In this document: in pieces, positions 9,123-21,274 of the stretch
How positions within the stretch are numbered: position 1 is the first letter of the stretch
How the letters are laid out: each line of letters begins with the position of its first letter
Assembly (NCBI GenBank): GCA_020852965.1
Contig: JADYZV010000075.1
Span: forward strand, 62,001 to 126,000
Origin: Pirellulaceae bacterium
GTDB lineage: Bacteria > Planctomycetota > Planctomycetia > Pirellulales > Pirellulaceae
Length of the DNA: 64,000 nt
Direction of reading: 5' to 3'
Notes under the pieces: generated by a model
Database searches by the model: none
Told to the model about the DNA's origin: nothing
What the model saw: the letters and a program-made list of their open reading frames with translations, nothing else
Made by a program: the position numbers and the translations under genes

Positions 9123-12100
9123 CTATTTCGGTTTTTTCGCTTTCAAATCGGTAACTTTGTCTAACTCTGGATCCCAGAAGAACCAATCTTCCCCAGACGC
9201 TCCTGTCAATTTGTCTTCCGAGGAGTCGTCGAAAACGGTCTGGGCGATATTCGAACTTCCAATGCCACTTAGAAAGTAGCCTTGGTTGTTTCGCGTGCCA
9301 GTTGAAGTTCCGCTCAAGTTTCCTTTGCGCTCCGCGTAGGATCGCTCTGAATTCCATTCGGCCAAGATGCTCGAAATTGCAAGCCGATGCGCATGCAGAT
9401 CTATGGCGGGAAATTCGAAATCAAATGCTGTATAGCCTGCAATCAGTATATCATCGTCGGTTCCACCGTTTAAACGATCGGTGCCGGCGCCTCCAATAAG
9501 TAGATCTCTACCTTGTTCGCCTTGTAAGAAGTCGTTTCCTGGGCCTCCAAACAGGACGTCGCTGGCCTTGCCACCAGAGAGCCGATCGTCACCTGATTCG
9601 CCATAGAGCCACAGGGGAAGTGAGAAATCACCCTTCGCCGCGACAGTATCGTCGCCTGCGCCCGCGTAGACTTCGACGCGGATGGTTTCGCTGACTTTCA
9701 CGTCGGGATAGGAATCAAAATTAACTTCGATCTCCTTCTTCTTTTTGTCAAACGCGATTTCAATGCGGTCGCTCGATGCAGTTCCCCAAACGGCTAGAAC
9801 TCGATCGACTGCAGATGTGCTAGGTGCAAACTGTTGATAGATTGGCCCGTTTGCAAATGCGATCGTTAGCAAACGCGTACCAAGGCGAATATCTGGATAG
9901 TTTTTTCCTTGAACGTAGATCGTATCACCGTCGTTTGCAGAATCGATCGCAATTGACGTGTCGCCGATGCGAGGAGTTACGTACAACGAGTTCTCCACGA
10001 ACGTAATTAACCCTCCGGCACCATCCAAGCGATGTTGGATCAGATCTTCGATGGCGAATCCGGAATCTAAAGGTTGGTCATCAAGTTGAAACGAATTGCC
10101 AATCGCAGTTACAGGATTGACGCCAAGATTTGAGATCAGTTGTCCAGCACCGCGGACGCGCAGCGTATTGAGGCCTGGATTGTCGCCCGTGCCCAGGTCG
10201 ACTGACCCGCCTAGGATACGTATGGCCGATTCCGAACCGTTCGGTGTTTCTTCGATCGTGCTACTTCGAATCGAGACGTTACCACCAACCACACGCAACG
10301 TTGGCGTATCAGTCGCATTGATGAGCAGCATGTTCTGCAACTGCACGGTACCTGACGTGATGGTTAGTGCGGGAGAAGCTCCGATGAGCGTACCATTTTT
10401 CAGCACGATTACCACGCCTGCTGGCGGGCTGAGCACTTGACCAGCGAAGTCGAGCCCACCGAGGTCCAAGGTAACGGCGACAACGGCCGACGGACTTTCT
10501 AAAGTGTTGATCGAATCGATAATCGCATTGAGCGACGTTGAGTCGGCTACATTCAGTAGTGCTTGGAAATCACCTCGTTCGATCGCGGCGGCAATAGCCT
10601 TCGGTAAGTCTTCGGCTATCGAAGTTGGATCGACGGATACGATCAGATCGGAATTGGCGGTGCCAACTCCTCCATCCTTGTCGGTCGCTGCAACCGCCAC
10701 ATTGTATTTACCGGTAACGGTATAAACGTGGCTGAGTGTTAGGCCAGCGCCGTTGACTGCGGTAGCGGCAATGAACTCCGTACTTCCATCCCCCCAGTCG
10801 ATGTTGAAGTCGAAGCCAGCGATCTCGTCAGCCAGAGAGGCGTCTCCGACTCGGAAGCTCAACGATGCAACTAAACCAGCGCTCGCCAAATTCGAAACCG
10901 TTACTGACGGAGCCACGTTGTGCACGATCGTGGTCAGTGATTGAATAGCAGGCGTCGTCGAGACGACGAAAATGTCCGAACTGTTGTTAGTATCGCCCTC
11001 CACCAAATTGCTGGCATAGGACAGGAAAGCGACGAATCTACCATCTGCTGAGATACTATGGAAGAGAGACAAGTCGTTTCCCTGTTCTCCATTGGCACCC
11101 ACTGAGATGCGCTGGGTCGTACCAAGTAGCCGATCACGGACAAAAACGTCAGCTTTATTGTTAGTATCGCCCTCCACGAAGTTGCTAGCATAGGAAACAA
11201 AAGCGACGAATCTTCCATTTGCTGAGATACTAGGGTCTAAAGAACTATCGTTTCCCTGTATTCCATTGGCACCCACTGAAATGCGCTGTGTTGTGCCTAG
11301 CAGTAGATCGCGGACGAAGATGTTGTTGGTGTTGTTTGTATCGTCCTCCACCAGATTTCTGGCATCGGAACAAAAAGCGATATACCGTCCATCTGCTGAG
11401 ATACTAGGTAAGTATGAAGTTCCATACACCTGCTCACCATTGGCACCGACGGAGATCCGCTGCGTTGTGTCTAGAAGCAGATCACGGACGAAGATGTCGT
11501 TGGTGTTGTTTGTATCGTCCTCCACCAAATTGCTGCCGGAGGAAAAGGCGACGTATCGTCCATTTGCCGAGATACTAAGGGTGTAAGAATAAACGTTTCC
11601 CTGTATTGATACTCGCTTGGTCGTACCCAGTAATAGATCGCGGACGAAGATGTCGTATGTGTTGTTACGATCGCCCTCCACCAGATTGTTCGCGAAGGAA
11701 AAAAAAGCGACGTGTCGTCCATCTGCCGAGATACTTGGGGCGTAAGATTCGCTGTTTCCTTGTTCTCCATTGGCACTTACCGAGATGCGCTGGGTTGTGC
11801 CTAGCAGCAAATCGCGGACGAAGACGTCGCCGGTGTTGTTAGTATCGCCCTCCACCAAATTGCTGGCATGGGAAGCAAAAGCAACGTGTCTTCCATCTGC
11901 CGAGATACTAGGCTCGGAAGAATAATTGTTTCCCTGTTCTCCATTGGCACCCACGGAGACTCGCTGGGTTGTGCCAAGTAGCAGATCGCGGACGAAAATA
12001 TCGTATTGGTTGTTGGTAGCGCCCTCCACCAAATTGCTAGCACCGGAAGCAAAAGCAACGTATCTTCCATCGGCCGACATACTAGGTTGGTAGGAGCCAT

Positions 12101-15100
12101 AGTTACCCTGCTCACCGTCCGAGCTCACGGATACTCTCTGTGGACCAGCGGTTGGGGCGTGGGCGTTGTCCTTGTCGACCAGCGATTGAATTACTACGCG
12201 ATAAGTATCTTGAGGTGCATTGGTCACGCCGTCATCGTCGTAATAATGATTGACGCTGAAGGTCGACGTTCCTGCAGCCAGCATGTAGCTTTCTACGTAG
12301 TCACCCCAGTCGACCGTCAAAGTAAACGAGTCGTCGATGCCTGGATCGACCACGGTTCCACTCAGCGTGGCGAAGTCTCCTTCGTTAACGTCTTGAGTGA
12401 CGGACAATGCTTCCAGTCGCGGAGCAACATTCTGTACGGTAACAATAATCGTTTGTTCCGCAATTCCGCCATCATCGTCAGCTAGCGTAACGGTCAAAAG
12501 GAATTCGCCGTTGTCACGGTATACATGGTTTCCCAAGATAGAGCCCATGGTCGCATTGCCTGCCGAACCATTAGTCACGTCCAATTGTAATCCGCCCGCG
12601 CCCGTCGACTCGACCGTGCCATCACCCCAATCGACTGTGGCGCTGAATTCGATCGGTAAGCCAAAAAGTGAAAACTCGGGATCGGAGAATGTATACGAAT
12701 CCAACGCTAGCGAGTCACCCTCGTTCAGCAGTAATGTCGGAGGAATGAATTGCTGTGGTGCGATATTGAGCACGTCAACATCAATCGCGTTGGCAGCGGG
12801 ATTGTTCGAACCATCAACGATTGCCCAGGCCTGAATCTCAAAGTTCGCTGGACCATCCGCATAGACATGATTCGCATCCGTCGCATCGCCAAGGAGAGTT
12901 TCGACGATTCCGTCCCCCCAGTCGACCAACCAACCGTCAGGCTGAGGCGAGGATGCGCTTGTGACGAATTGCAAGTAGTAATTCTCACCTTCACTGATTG
13001 ACGGTGCACCCGCGATTTTCATGAAACTAACCGGTACCGCCGCAGAGAACTCAGAAGTGTTTCCGCTAGCATCCGTAGCAGTCGACGAGACGTAATCTCC
13101 AAATGTCAAGTCACCGAGCAGTGGCGAATCGAAGGTCGCAATTCCGAATGCATCGGTCGTCACCTGTACGTTTCCGACGTATCGCTCACCTTCACCATAA
13201 CCACTCGGCTCCAGGCTGCTGTTGGCAAAGAATTCGATTCTAATTTCCGCATTCGGCGAACCTTGATAACTTCCCACGGCTCGCGAAATCGCTCCCGGAA
13301 CAATTGTTGCCAGCAATGGGAAATTGACCGAATTGTTGGAGCCCCCATCGGTATCTAACGTATCGTTTAAAGTCACTCCGTCAGCGTTTAAATCGATACC
13401 CAGGCCTGAATTACTGTAGATCCTATTCTGAGAAAAGGAATTCTTAACAGTGTTCTGGCCACTGGCTGTGATTCCGTCGCTACCACTGAAGGCGATCGTA
13501 TTGGATGTAACAACACTGCCATCGGCGCCAGCGGAGATCCTCACACCAGAACTCGAGTTTCCCATGGGCAGACCATTTACATCGATGCCGATCCGATTGC
13601 CTTCCACGCGGTTACCGGTAGCCTGCGCATTTAGGCCAAAGGAATTGATCGCATCCTCAATGAAAATACCATTGCGTACGTTGCCTGAAATGAGATTCCC
13701 AGCTTCCGGGCTCTCTCCACCAACGACGTTGAACGATCCACCTTCGATGCGAATTCCGTCGAACGAATTACCGAATCGGGAAGTGCCGTTAATGTCTGTG
13801 CCAACGTAGTTGCCTTGCACCAGGTTGAAGTTCGCGCCACGCAGTGCGATGCCGCCAAACGCGCCAAAGTTTCCTGAGACAATGTTTCGCGAACCTGCCT
13901 GTGTGCCGCCAATACTCGCCGCATGTGTCGATTCTAGCTCGATGCCTTGGAATCGATTGGCAATTCTCGCCGAACCTAATGCGTTGAGGCCGATGATATT
14001 GCCGAGGATTTTGTTTTCACTTCCGGCACCTCTCATCACGATCCCATTCTGGAAGTTGCCTGAGATAACGTTTCCTAAGGCTGTTCCTGCTGTGGCTGTG
14101 GTACCTCCAATTGAGTTTCTGGATGAGCCGGATATGACGGTGATACCCGAGAATTGATTTGCCAGCGCGGTCAAGCCATCGATGCCAGTCCCGATATAGT
14201 TTCCGACGATTTGGTTATCGTTGCTTTGTGAAATCAAGACACCGGATTGAGCGTTCCCCGAAATGATATTTCGCAAGGACTGAGTGTCACCGCCAATTTG
14301 ATTTCTGGCCGAATTTGATTGAATACGTACACCGTTATAGTTGGGGATCGCTCTACGACCAGTGGCATCCGTACCGATCAAATTTCCCGCGACCTTATTG
14401 TCGAGACTGCCGTAGATCCGGACGCCATCGCCCAGGTTTCCAGAGATCAAATTGCCTTCGGTCTCATCGTCGAGACCGTCAGAGTCAGAGCCGACAGTGG
14501 TTCGCCGCGTGTTGAGTCCCAGAAACACACCCCCGATGCTGTCATAAATATCGGCGGTGCCATTTGGACGAGCGGCAGTACCGCTCGTGTCCGTTCCAAT
14601 TCGATTACCCTGGATAATGTTGTCGTGGGAGTTGGCACCGAAGACTTCGACGCCGCTGTAGCCACTTGCTGAGATGGTGTTGCCCGCGTTCAACTTGCCA
14701 CTGCCAATCCGGTTCCGAGATCCAACAACGTAGATGCCAACAGCGGGATGAACCAAAGCGGTGATTCCATCGCTGCCCAATCCAATGGTATTTCCTAGAA
14801 TGACATTGTCGTTGGAGGACTCTATGTCAATTCCGGCCCAATCATTTCCGGCGATGACGTTTCCGCTGATTGTGCCGTCAAGCGTTGCACCAATCCAGTT
14901 GGAGTATGTTCCGGCAGTCAGAATTACGCCGTGGAGAGCATTTCCCAAGTCGAGTATTCCACTCGCATCGGTACCAATCAAGTTGTTTGTCAGCGAGTTG
15001 TTATAGCCCGCACCGCGATCGTGACTGATCCAGACACCGCTTGTATCGTTGCCGGAAATCAAGTTGCTGTCGACTCGATCACTGTGACCCGATAACACAA

Positions 15101-17192
15101 TTCCTTGATATCGATTCCCTCGATCAAGTGTCCCGGTAAAGTCGGAACCAATGGTATTCCCTTGAATCAAGTTGCCGTGCGATAGACTCCATACGCCCGA
15201 ATCGAAGTTGCCAGAGATAATATTCCGGTCGACTTCCAATGGTCCACCCACGGTATTGTTGGGGCCGTCGAGCACGACGCCCAAAGACAGATTTCCTAAC
15301 GGCTTTGATTTGTCACTACCTAAACCAATTACATTGCCTGTAAGGCTGTTGTTAAAACCTTTTGCGATCCACACACCATAAAAGCCGTTTCCTGATATGA
15401 CATTGTGTTGGATGAATGTGCCTGCCGCATTGCCGGACGCACTGTATGTCCCAGTATCCCAACCAGTAGCGGAGCCGGAATAGATTCCATGAGAACCGTT
15501 ACGTAGAGGATTTAAGCCAGACACGTCGGTGCCGACATAATTGTTCTCGACGATGTTACCGGTAGCACCGCTGGCAATGATCGTTATTCCTCCCTCTGCA
15601 TTGCCCGAAATCACATTGCTTGGGAGTCCGTCAGGACGCGCCAACCCGACCCAGTTGTTGGGGGCGTCGACGATCGAAACTCCCCATCGAGCATTCGGAA
15701 TGGCAGACAGGCCATCAAGGTTCGTGCCGACTTTGTTGTTAATAATGAAATTGTTTTTTGTTGTCGTAAAGACTAAACCAATTCCGTGACCTCCGTTTCC
15801 GGAAATGAGATTGCCCGGAGCGGTGACGATCGGTTTGCCATCGGAGTCGGCTTCCCCCCCGAGGAAATTGCCCTGAGCGCCGTTAACCAACAAGATCCCT
15901 TCGTAGCGATTGCCTATTGAAGACGTTCCTGCTTTATTCGTTCCGATTCGGTTGCTATTGAAAACGTTGGCTCTTCCGCCGACACCACCCAAACCATTCA
16001 GATACACGCCGACGTAATCGTTTCCTGAAATCAAGTTGCTCACAAAGCGATTTTCACTGGTGTCCAAGTAAATGCCATTACTCCCATTACCAATATCGTA
16101 CGTTCCATTCGCATCCGTACCGAAGTAATTGTTCTCCACTCGAGTCTTGGTGGAATTTCCACCTACGATGGAAAGCCCATCAGTTGCGTTTCCGGAGATA
16201 ATGTTGCTAGGCAGGCCATCAGGACGATTCAGACCTACGACATTGTTTGCACCAGAGATGATGACTACCCCTGTGTTTGCATTGCCAAGGGGATTCGTTC
16301 CTGCGGCATTGATACCGATTAGATTGTTTAGCAGCAAGTTTCCTGTCGTCGATTCACCTTCAATCCACACACCGGCGTAGCCATTTCCTGAAATCACGTT
16401 TCCGGGACCAGTTACGATGACTTGGCCTGTACCGTCGAGATTGCCACCGACGAGGTTTCCCCTGGCACCCTCAGCGACGCGCACCCCATTGCCAACGTTG
16501 GGAACTGCCATGTTTCCAGATTTATTTGTGCCAATCTTATTGCCAGAAAGTACATTGTTCTGTCCGGTGCTCCCGTTTGTTCCATAGATCCAAACGCCGT
16601 TTGCATGGTTCCCCGAAATAACATTATTTACGATCCGATTGCCGTTGGATTGAACGAAAATGCCTTGCAATGCGTTGCCTACGGCCGTATTGCCGCCAAC
16701 GTCGATTCCTATCAAATTCTCGGCAATTAGATTCTCGTTGGCGTTCGGATACAAGACGATTCCATCCCCTAGGCCTCGATTGACCGCCAAGCCGAGAATG
16801 CTGTTGCCAGAACTACTTAGCATCAGTAGCGGTGAGTTGTCTGTCATGTTTTGCCCGCTGATCTCAATCAACGGCAAGCCTGTGTAGCCGGGTTGGCTGG
16901 TCGCATCCACAACGACCGATCCGCCGGTCAGTATGGGCAGCGGCGACGTCGGCGCGATTGTATGAGGTCCAGAACCTGGAATGTTGAAGTTGATGGAGTC
17001 CGCACCGTCGGTCGCGTTCGCACTGAGAAATGCTTCTCTCAGACTGATTAAGCCATCGTCTGGATCGACTACATCCCGCGCAGTGTTCACGACCAAGGCG
17101 GCAAGCAATCGACGTGCTTCCATCGTCTCATAAGACAGCTTCCGGTGGTTTGATTTTTTCGAAGGCGGTTGACGGGACCAAATGCTTTGCAC
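9123..17192 (-). CDS. Giant secreted beta-helix / PKD / PD40 / RTX protein (LEPR-XLL, CSLREA)
   Basis: This is a 2689-aa surface or secreted protein. The N-terminus carries an LEPR-XLL-like motif ([11 protein letters not shown], about 21-31) and a CSLREA-type motif ([12 protein letters not shown], near 48-59). Residues about 70-1290 are a right-handed parallel beta-helix with many N-IGTD-SG and NVISGN-GV units. PKD-like domains with VDWGDG signatures span about 1400-1680. Seven 58-residue PD40 (TolB-like) repeats (about 1675-2080) follow, then another PKD domain (about 2090-2190) and RTX nonapeptides ([20 protein letters not shown]; about 2520-2590). It ends in a DWFFW cap. The start is a GTG with AAGGA about nine bases upstream. 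The Asp-rich repeats suggest calcium-dependent folding outside the cell. It probably acts in adhesion or as a surface layer or matrix component; no catalytic site is seen. Confidence 0.9.
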   Translation of the reverse strand: MQSIWSRQPPSKKSNHRKLSYETMEARRLLAALVVNTARDVVDPDDGLISLREAFLSANATDGADSINFNIPGSGPHTIAPTSPLPILTGGSVVVDATSQPGYTGLPLIEISGQNMTDNSPLLMLSSSGNSILGLAVNRGLGDGIVLYPNANENLIAENLIGIDVGGNTAVGNALQGIFVQSNGNRIVNNVISGNHANGVWIYGTNGSTGQNNVLSGNKIGTNKSGNMAVPNVGNGVRVAEGARGNLVGGNLDGTGQVIVTGPGNVISGNGYAGVWIEGESTTGNLLLNNLIGINAAGTNPLGNANTGVVIISGANNVVGLNRPDGLPSNIISGNATDGLSIVGGNSTKTRVENNYFGTDANGTYDIGNGSNGIYLDTSENRFVSNLISGNDYVGVYLNGLGGVGGRANVFNSNRIGTNKAGTSSIGNRYEGILLVNGAQGNFLGGEADSDGKPIVTAPGNLISGNGGHGIGLVFTTTKNNFIINNKVGTNLDGLSAIPNARWGVSIVDAPNNWVGLARPDGLPSNVISGNAEGGITIIASGATGNIVENNYVGTDVSGLNPLRNGSHGIYSGSATGWDTGTYSASGNAAGTFIQHNVISGNGFYGVWIAKGFNNSLTGNVIGLGSDKSKPLGNLSLGVVLDGPNNTVGGPLEVDRNIISGNFDSGVWSLSHGNLIQGNTIGSDFTGTLDRGNRYQGIVLSGHSDRVDSNLISGNDTSGVWISHDRGAGYNNSLTNNLIGTDASGILDLGNALHGVILTAGTYSNWIGATLDGTISGNVIAGNDWAGIDIESSNDNVILGNTIGLGSDGITALVHPAVGIYVVGSRNRIGSGKLNAGNTISASGYSGVEVFGANSHDNIIQGNRIGTDTSGTAARPNGTADIYDSIGGVFLGLNTRRTTVGSDSDGLDDETEGNLISGNLGDGVRIYGSLDNKVAGNLIGTDATGRRAIPNYNGVRIQSNSARNQIGGDTQSLRNIISGNAQSGVLISQSNDNQIVGNYIGTGIDGLTALANQFSGITVISGSSRNSIGGTTATAGTALGNVISGNFQNGIVMRGAGSENKILGNIIGLNALGSARIANRFQGIELESTHAASIGGTQAGSRNIVSGNFGAFGGIALRGANFNLVQGNYVGTDINGTSRFGNSFDGIRIEGGSFNVVGGESPEAGNLISGNVRNGIFIEDAINSFGLNAQATGNRVEGNRIGIDVNGLPMGNSSSGVRISAGADGSVVTSNTIAFSGSDGITASGQNTVKNSFSQNRIYSNSGLGIDLNADGVTLNDTLDTDGGSNNSVNFPLLATIVPGAISRAVGSYQGSPNAEIRIEFFANSSLEPSGYGEGERYVGNVQVTTDAFGIATFDSPLLGDLTFGDYVSSTATDASGNTSEFSAAVPVSFMKIAGAPSISEGENYYLQFVTSASSPQPDGWLVDWGDGIVETLLGDATDANHVYADGPANFEIQAWAIVDGSNNPAANAIDVDVLNIAPQQFIPPTLLLNEGDSLALDSYTFSDPEFSLFGLPIEFSATVDWGDGTVESTGAGGLQLDVTNGSAGNATMGSILGNHVYRDNGEFLLTVTLADDDGGIAEQTIIVTVQNVAPRLEALSVTQDVNEGDFATLSGTVVDPGIDDSFTLTVDWGDYVESYMLAAGTSTFSVNHYYDDDGVTNAPQDTYRVVIQSLVDKDNAHAPTAGPQRVSVSSDGEQGNYGSYQPSMSADGRYVAFASGASNLVEGATNNQYDIFVRDLLLGTTQRVSVGANGEQGNNYSSEPSISADGRHVAFASHASNLVEGDTNNTGDVFVRDLLLGTTQRISVSANGEQGNSESYAPSISADGRHVAFFSFANNLVEGDRNNTYDIFVRDLLLGTTKRVSIQGNVYSYTLSISANGRYVAFSSGSNLVEDDTNNTNDIFVRDLLLDTTQRISVGANGEQVYGTSYLPSISADGRYIAFCSDARNLVEDDTNNTNNIFVRDLLLGTTQRISVGANGIQGNDSSLDPSISANGRFVAFVSYASNFVEGDTNNKADVFVRDRLLGTTQRISVGANGEQGNDLSLFHSISADGRFVAFLSYASNLVEGDTNNSSDIFVVSTTPAIQSLTTIVHNVAPSVTVSNLASAGLVASLSFRVGDASLADEIAGFDFNIDWGDGSTEFIAATAVNGAGLTLSHVYTVTGKYNVAVAATDKDGGVGTANSDLIVSVDPTSIAEDLPKAIAAAIERGDFQALLNVADSTSLNAIIDSINTLESPSAVVAVTLDLGGLDFAGQVLSPPAGVVIVLKNGTLIGASPALTITSGTVQLQNMLLINATDTPTLRVVGGNVSIRSSTIEETPNGSESAIRILGGSVDLGTGDNPGLNTLRVRGAGQLISNLGVNPVTAIGNSFQLDDQPLDSGFAIEDLIQHRLDGAGGLITFVENSLYVTPRIGDTSIAIDSANDGDTIYVQGKNYPDIRLGTRLLTIAFANGPIYQQFAPSTSAVDRVLAVWGTASSDRIEIAFDKKKKEIEVNFDSYPDVKVSETIRVEVYAGAGDDTVAAKGDFSLPLWLYGESGDDRLSGGKASDVLFGGPGNDFLQGEQGRDLLIGGAGTDRLNGGTDDDILIAGYTAFDFEFPAIDLHAHRLAISSILAEWNSERSYAERKGNLSGTSTGTRNNQGYFLSGIGSSNIAQTVFDDSSEDKLTGASGEDWFFWDPELDKVTDLKAKKPK
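10947..12179 (-). repeat. Seven-copy 174-bp coding tandem repeat (PD40 block)
   Basis: Inside the giant gene, seven 58-residue units follow the pattern [32 protein letters not shown] and [12 protein letters not shown]. Units are about 174 bp, and the fourth lacks six residues. DNA identity between units is high by eye, so this is a recent expansion. The block is flanked by CAGTGATTGAAT (10935-10946) and CAGCGATTGAAT (12180-12191), a 12-bp direct repeat with one mismatch. Seven units would fit one closed seven-bladed propeller. Confidence 0.85.
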
Positions 17193-17334
17193 GATCTACT
17201 GTCCTTCATAAGGTCTTGAGTTTGGGTAAGGGATTGCGACAGTCCCTAACCAACTCAATAGGCTTGATGATTGTATAAGCGATGAGAGAAGAGTTTTAGA
17301 AAGCAGTTTGGTCAGAGAAAACTCAGATGAGAAA

Positions 17335-20300
17335 TCAGTTGGTTAGCCAATCAAAATCGGCTTCCAGTTTCTTATCCTTCAAATCAGACAGGTTGTCCTC
17401 GCTTCCCCAAATAAACCAGTCATCTCCGCTAGAGCCGGTGATGTGATCTACTTCGTAATCAGCGAATACGTTTTGATTGAGTTTGACACCGGTGAAAGCT
17501 AGCGATCCGTTTCCGTAACGAACGTTATTGACACGAGACTCGAATCCCAATTCAGACGTCCACTCCTTGAGTATCCGAATCAGCGCGAGGTTATTGGAGT
17601 CGTAGTTGGTCCAGGAAGCGATCAGTAGGTCATCGTCACCACTTCCTAGAATTCGATCAGCGCCGCGGCCTCCTATGATGACATCGCGGCCGCTATTACC
17701 TTGAAGGAAATCATCACCATTACCTCCGACAATAATGTTGTTTCCGCTGCCCCCCTTGATACTATCATTCCCGTTGCCTCCAAAAAGCGATGCGTCAATC
17801 CGGATGCTACTCGGTAAGGTAATCGTGTCATCGCCATCTTGTGCATATACGACAATTCGGTCAGGTGAATAGGGTCCAAACGTCTCCGTATTTAAATCTA
17901 CATAGATCCCAGCCCCGGTAGATCGGAAGTGAATTTGGTCGTTGCTCATCGATCCACCGACTACTAATTGCGTTCGGCCTGCAAATATCGGATCGGATTG
18001 CACAGCGACCGCGCTGACAGCCATATTTCGCACGGCAGATCCAACGCCGCCGTCATCATCTGTCACTTTTAGCGTGAAAGAGTAGATTCCTTCTTCAGAG
18101 GGAACGAAGGAAAGTGTTTGCTGGTTCGTAGGTGCGGTCGTCGCTACCGGTAATCCGTCCTTCGTGATCGACCATTCGAAAGTGTGGGTATCCAGTAAGC
18201 CTGGATCATTGAACGTTCCCTCGAGTCGCAAAGTCTGTCCGCGAACGCCACCCTCGGTCAATGAAATGGATATTGCATACGGTGCGACATTGTTGATCGT
18301 CAAAGTGGTCGTAGATATCGACGAGAAACCAAATGGATCAGTGACCTTCAATGCAATTGTGCGGGCTGCGAAATTGTCATCCAATTGAAGGTTTGAACTG
18401 ACGCCAACCAAGTCAGAGTGAAAACTCACTCCGTCGTAATCTAAATCCCAAGCAAATGATAACGCAGCCAGCGGGTTATCGTTGTCGTAGGACAATGATC
18501 CGTCGAGATTGAAACTCGTCCCTTCGTCAAACTCATAGGGTCCGCCAGCATTTGCAATTGGTGCTGCATTCTCGGCGATTAAACGGATGCTTGCCCAGTC
18601 GTCGAAAGTTGGTGTTCCCCGATCCGATGATCCCGTAACAACGATGCGATCCTGAGAATCGATTAGCGCGGTACGGCTGTAATCATTGTCGCTCCCAAGG
18701 TCGATCGTTTGAATTCCGGTCCCACCGAATGTCGTATCAATCAAGCCGCTTTCTAAAATGCGAACCACTGAGAAATCAAAGTTATTTGACCTTCCGGGTA
18801 ACGGGACATTGGAGCTACCCACGGCAATAATCCTTCCTTGGCTGTCCATGGAAACTTGGCCAGGAAAGTCGTTGCTTGAAGCGATATCTACGATGAGCTT
18901 CCCACCTGACGCGAACGAACTGTCAAGCAAACCATTGGCTGTCAATCGAGTTAACGCGAAATCAATATTGTAGCCGCCAGTTTTGGGTGTCGATCCCAAT
19001 GCAATGACGCGATCGAATTCATCGACCACAAGCGATGAAAACCCATCATTGAGTCCGGCGAAATCAATGAAGCTTATACCGTTCAATCCAAAGGCGCCAT
19101 CCAGTTGACCGTCAGGCAATAGCCGTACAATTGCGAAATCAAGCTGGGTACTTCCACCGTGCGAAGATTGTCCACCAATTACGATTCGATCTTGGCTATC
19201 AATGGAAACTGAATATGCTTGTTCACTGGCACCATTAAAATCAATGGTTTTCGTCCCCCCATTTCCAAACGTTGGATCCAAGTCACCGTTGTCGGTCAAT
19301 CGAGCAACGGCAAAATCTTGATTCGTCGGTGCTGGTTGGAACGAATAGCCCACCACGATTATCCTTCCGAGGCTATCAATCGCCAGGGAATTCCCGACAT
19401 CACCGCGATTCGAGAAATCAATCCTTCTACTGCCAAGATCGCCAAAGCTGGTGTCGACTTGGCCATTCTGTAAGAATCGGGCGACTACAAAATCTGAATT
19501 TTGACTATCAGTCGCTAGTATTCGATTTTGAGAATCCGTAACCAAATCGAGGACCCGGAAACTAGTTCGAGCCATACCGGCTAAACCGAAAAACTCATCA
19601 CGGATTCCTTGAGGAGAAAAACGAGCAATGCCAACGTCCCCAGCGACCAACAATGATCCATCAGTTTGCTCAGCAGTTGCAAACGCGGATGCAGTGGAAC
19701 CTAGCACTCCAAAATCGGATAGAACTTTGCCCTGGAGTCCGAAGGAACTGTCGAGCTGGCCACTCGACGACATTTTCGCTAGGGCAAAATCCGCCGTGGA
19801 TGCGACAGAGGTCTCTCTCGCAGTGGCACCGATGATGAGATCGTTGTTTTGGTCAAAAACTATGGCGCGGCCTGAATCTCGGTGTTTTGCGAAATCTAGC
19901 AATTGAATTCCGTTCTGTCCGAACGTGAGATCGATCTCACCGCTCGGCAACAGCTTTCCAATGGCTACGTCTACGTCAGTGTTCGTACCGGCTACATAGC
20001 TCGAGCCAACAACCCAGATATTACCTTCAACGTCCGTTGCGTATTTTGATGTCTCGCCGAGCGTATTTCCAAAGTCGAGACTTTGCCAGCCGTCATCGCT
20101 GAAAGATAAATCAGGTAGCCCTGCAGTGGTTATTTTGGCGACTGACGCTTGTTGACTGGTATTGAGTACGCCGCCTACTAGGTAGGCCCCAGAGTCATCT
20201 ATTTGCAAATTCGTAGCCTTGAACCCATTGTCCATAGGACTTGTCAGCAGTTGCTTTCCATTTGCGCCAAACAGATTGTCTAGCTGTCCATTAGGCAGTA

Positions 20301-21093
20301 GTCCAATCAGCCCAAGCCGAAAATCTTCTCTCTGACCAGTTAATGTATCGGGAACGGAAGAGCGTCCGGCCACCACGATCTGACCTGACGGCGTAATTGC
20401 TACTCCAACAGCTTCGTCATACCTTCCGTCAAAATCAACGATCCGAACGCCCGTATCGGCAAAACTTGAATCCAAGTTCCCGTTGGACAGCAAGCGAACC
20501 ACAGCAAAGTCATCTTTTGCTTGGCTGTCGGTGAAGTAGCTTCCGACCAAGATGATTCTATCTTGTTGATCCACCGCAACGTCAAACACTTCGCCTCGAA
20601 ACGGTCCGAAAACAGTGCTTGTGCCGTTAATACCGAAACTCGAATCCAGACGCCCATCAGCCGTAAACCTGACAACTGCGAAATTTTGACTGGGACTGTT
20701 AAGTAAATAGCCTGCGACCAGAATTCGGCCTGAGTGATCTACCGCAATACTTTTGGTATGCGGCGGTTGGTAGCCACCTGTCGAGAACAATTGTTGCCCT
20801 GTAATAATAGAACTTCGGCCATCGTCTCCGAATGATCGATCGACAGTACCGTCCAGGCTGTACTTGATAAGACTTGTATTGCCAGCGACATCTGAAGTTC
20901 CAACTGCGATGTATCCACCGCTAGGAAGAGCAACAATGTCGGTGAGGTCATCGCTTGTGGAGGTTCGTATGTTTTCAATCACGACCCCCTGGTCCCCAAA
21001 CGTTGGATCGAGGGAAGCGGCCAGGACTCGCCTCGATTCCATCTGTTCAAAACAAATCCTACGAAACCGCAAGTTACTGGGATTCTTGTTCAT
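17335..21093 (-). CDS. Secreted delta-60 repeat / PKD / RTX protein (LEPR-XLL)
   Basis: This 1252-aa protein starts with an LEPR-XLL-like motif (FEQMESRRVLAASLDPTFG). About 15 delta-60 repeats (LDSSFG-NG, DQ-DRIIV-G, FAVVRL units of about 55 residues) fill residues 29-860. PKD-like domains (FDEGTSFNLDGSLSYD; NNVAPYAISISL) span about 867-1070. RTX-type glycine/aspartate repeats (GGNGDDFLQG, GGRGADRILG) lie near 1110-1165. The C-terminus (TGSSGDDWFIW, DLKDKK) matches the tail of the neighbouring 2689-aa protein. It lies 142 bp upstream of that gene on the same strand, so the two may be co-expressed. It is likely extracellular and calcium-binding, probably structural or adhesive. Delta-60 repeats have no defined activity. 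Confidence 0.9.
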   Translation of the reverse strand: MNKNPSNLRFRRICFEQMESRRVLAASLDPTFGDQGVVIENIRTSTSDDLTDIVALPSGGYIAVGTSDVAGNTSLIKYSLDGTVDRSFGDDGRSSIITGQQLFSTGGYQPPHTKSIAVDHSGRILVAGYLLNSPSQNFAVVRFTADGRLDSSFGINGTSTVFGPFRGEVFDVAVDQQDRIILVGSYFTDSQAKDDFAVVRLLSNGNLDSSFADTGVRIVDFDGRYDEAVGVAITPSGQIVVAGRSSVPDTLTGQREDFRLGLIGLLPNGQLDNLFGANGKQLLTSPMDNGFKATNLQIDDSGAYLVGGVLNTSQQASVAKITTAGLPDLSFSDDGWQSLDFGNTLGETSKYATDVEGNIWVVGSSYVAGTNTDVDVAIGKLLPSGEIDLTFGQNGIQLLDFAKHRDSGRAIVFDQNNDLIIGATARETSVASTADFALAKMSSSGQLDSSFGLQGKVLSDFGVLGSTASAFATAEQTDGSLLVAGDVGIARFSPQGIRDEFFGLAGMARTSFRVLDLVTDSQNRILATDSQNSDFVVARFLQNGQVDTSFGDLGSRRIDFSNRGDVGNSLAIDSLGRIIVVGYSFQPAPTNQDFAVARLTDNGDLDPTFGNGGTKTIDFNGASEQAYSVSIDSQDRIVIGGQSSHGGSTQLDFAIVRLLPDGQLDGAFGLNGISFIDFAGLNDGFSSLVVDEFDRVIALGSTPKTGGYNIDFALTRLTANGLLDSSFASGGKLIVDIASSNDFPGQVSMDSQGRIIAVGSSNVPLPGRSNNFDFSVVRILESGLIDTTFGGTGIQTIDLGSDNDYSRTALIDSQDRIVVTGSSDRGTPTFDDWASIRLIAENAAPIANAGGPYEFDEGTSFNLDGSLSYDNDNPLAALSFAWDLDYDGVSFHSDLVGVSSNLQLDDNFAARTIALKVTDPFGFSSISTTTLTINNVAPYAISISLTEGGVRGQTLRLEGTFNDPGLLDTHTFEWSITKDGLPVATTAPTNQQTLSFVPSEEGIYSFTLKVTDDDGGVGSAVRNMAVSAVAVQSDPIFAGRTQLVVGGSMSNDQIHFRSTGAGIYVDLNTETFGPYSPDRIVVYAQDGDDTITLPSSIRIDASLFGGNGNDSIKGGSGNNIIVGGNGDDFLQGNSGRDVIIGGRGADRILGSGDDDLLIASWTNYDSNNLALIRILKEWTSELGFESRVNNVRYGNGSLAFTGVKLNQNVFADYEVDHITGSSGDDWFIWGSEDNLSDLKDKKLEADFDWLTN

Positions 21094-21274
21094 GGTTTTA
21101 GTCCTGGATTGTCAACGAAATACCTGAGAAATGCTTGATACGAAGACGGAAAACCGTGGGCAACCGAACCTCCGCCGAATTCAACCCGCAGCTTCCCTTT
21201 GGCAGCCTAAAACGCGGTTGGGTTCGGACTGCTGGCGAAGTCTGCGACAGATCTAGCACTTAGATAGCAAGCAG

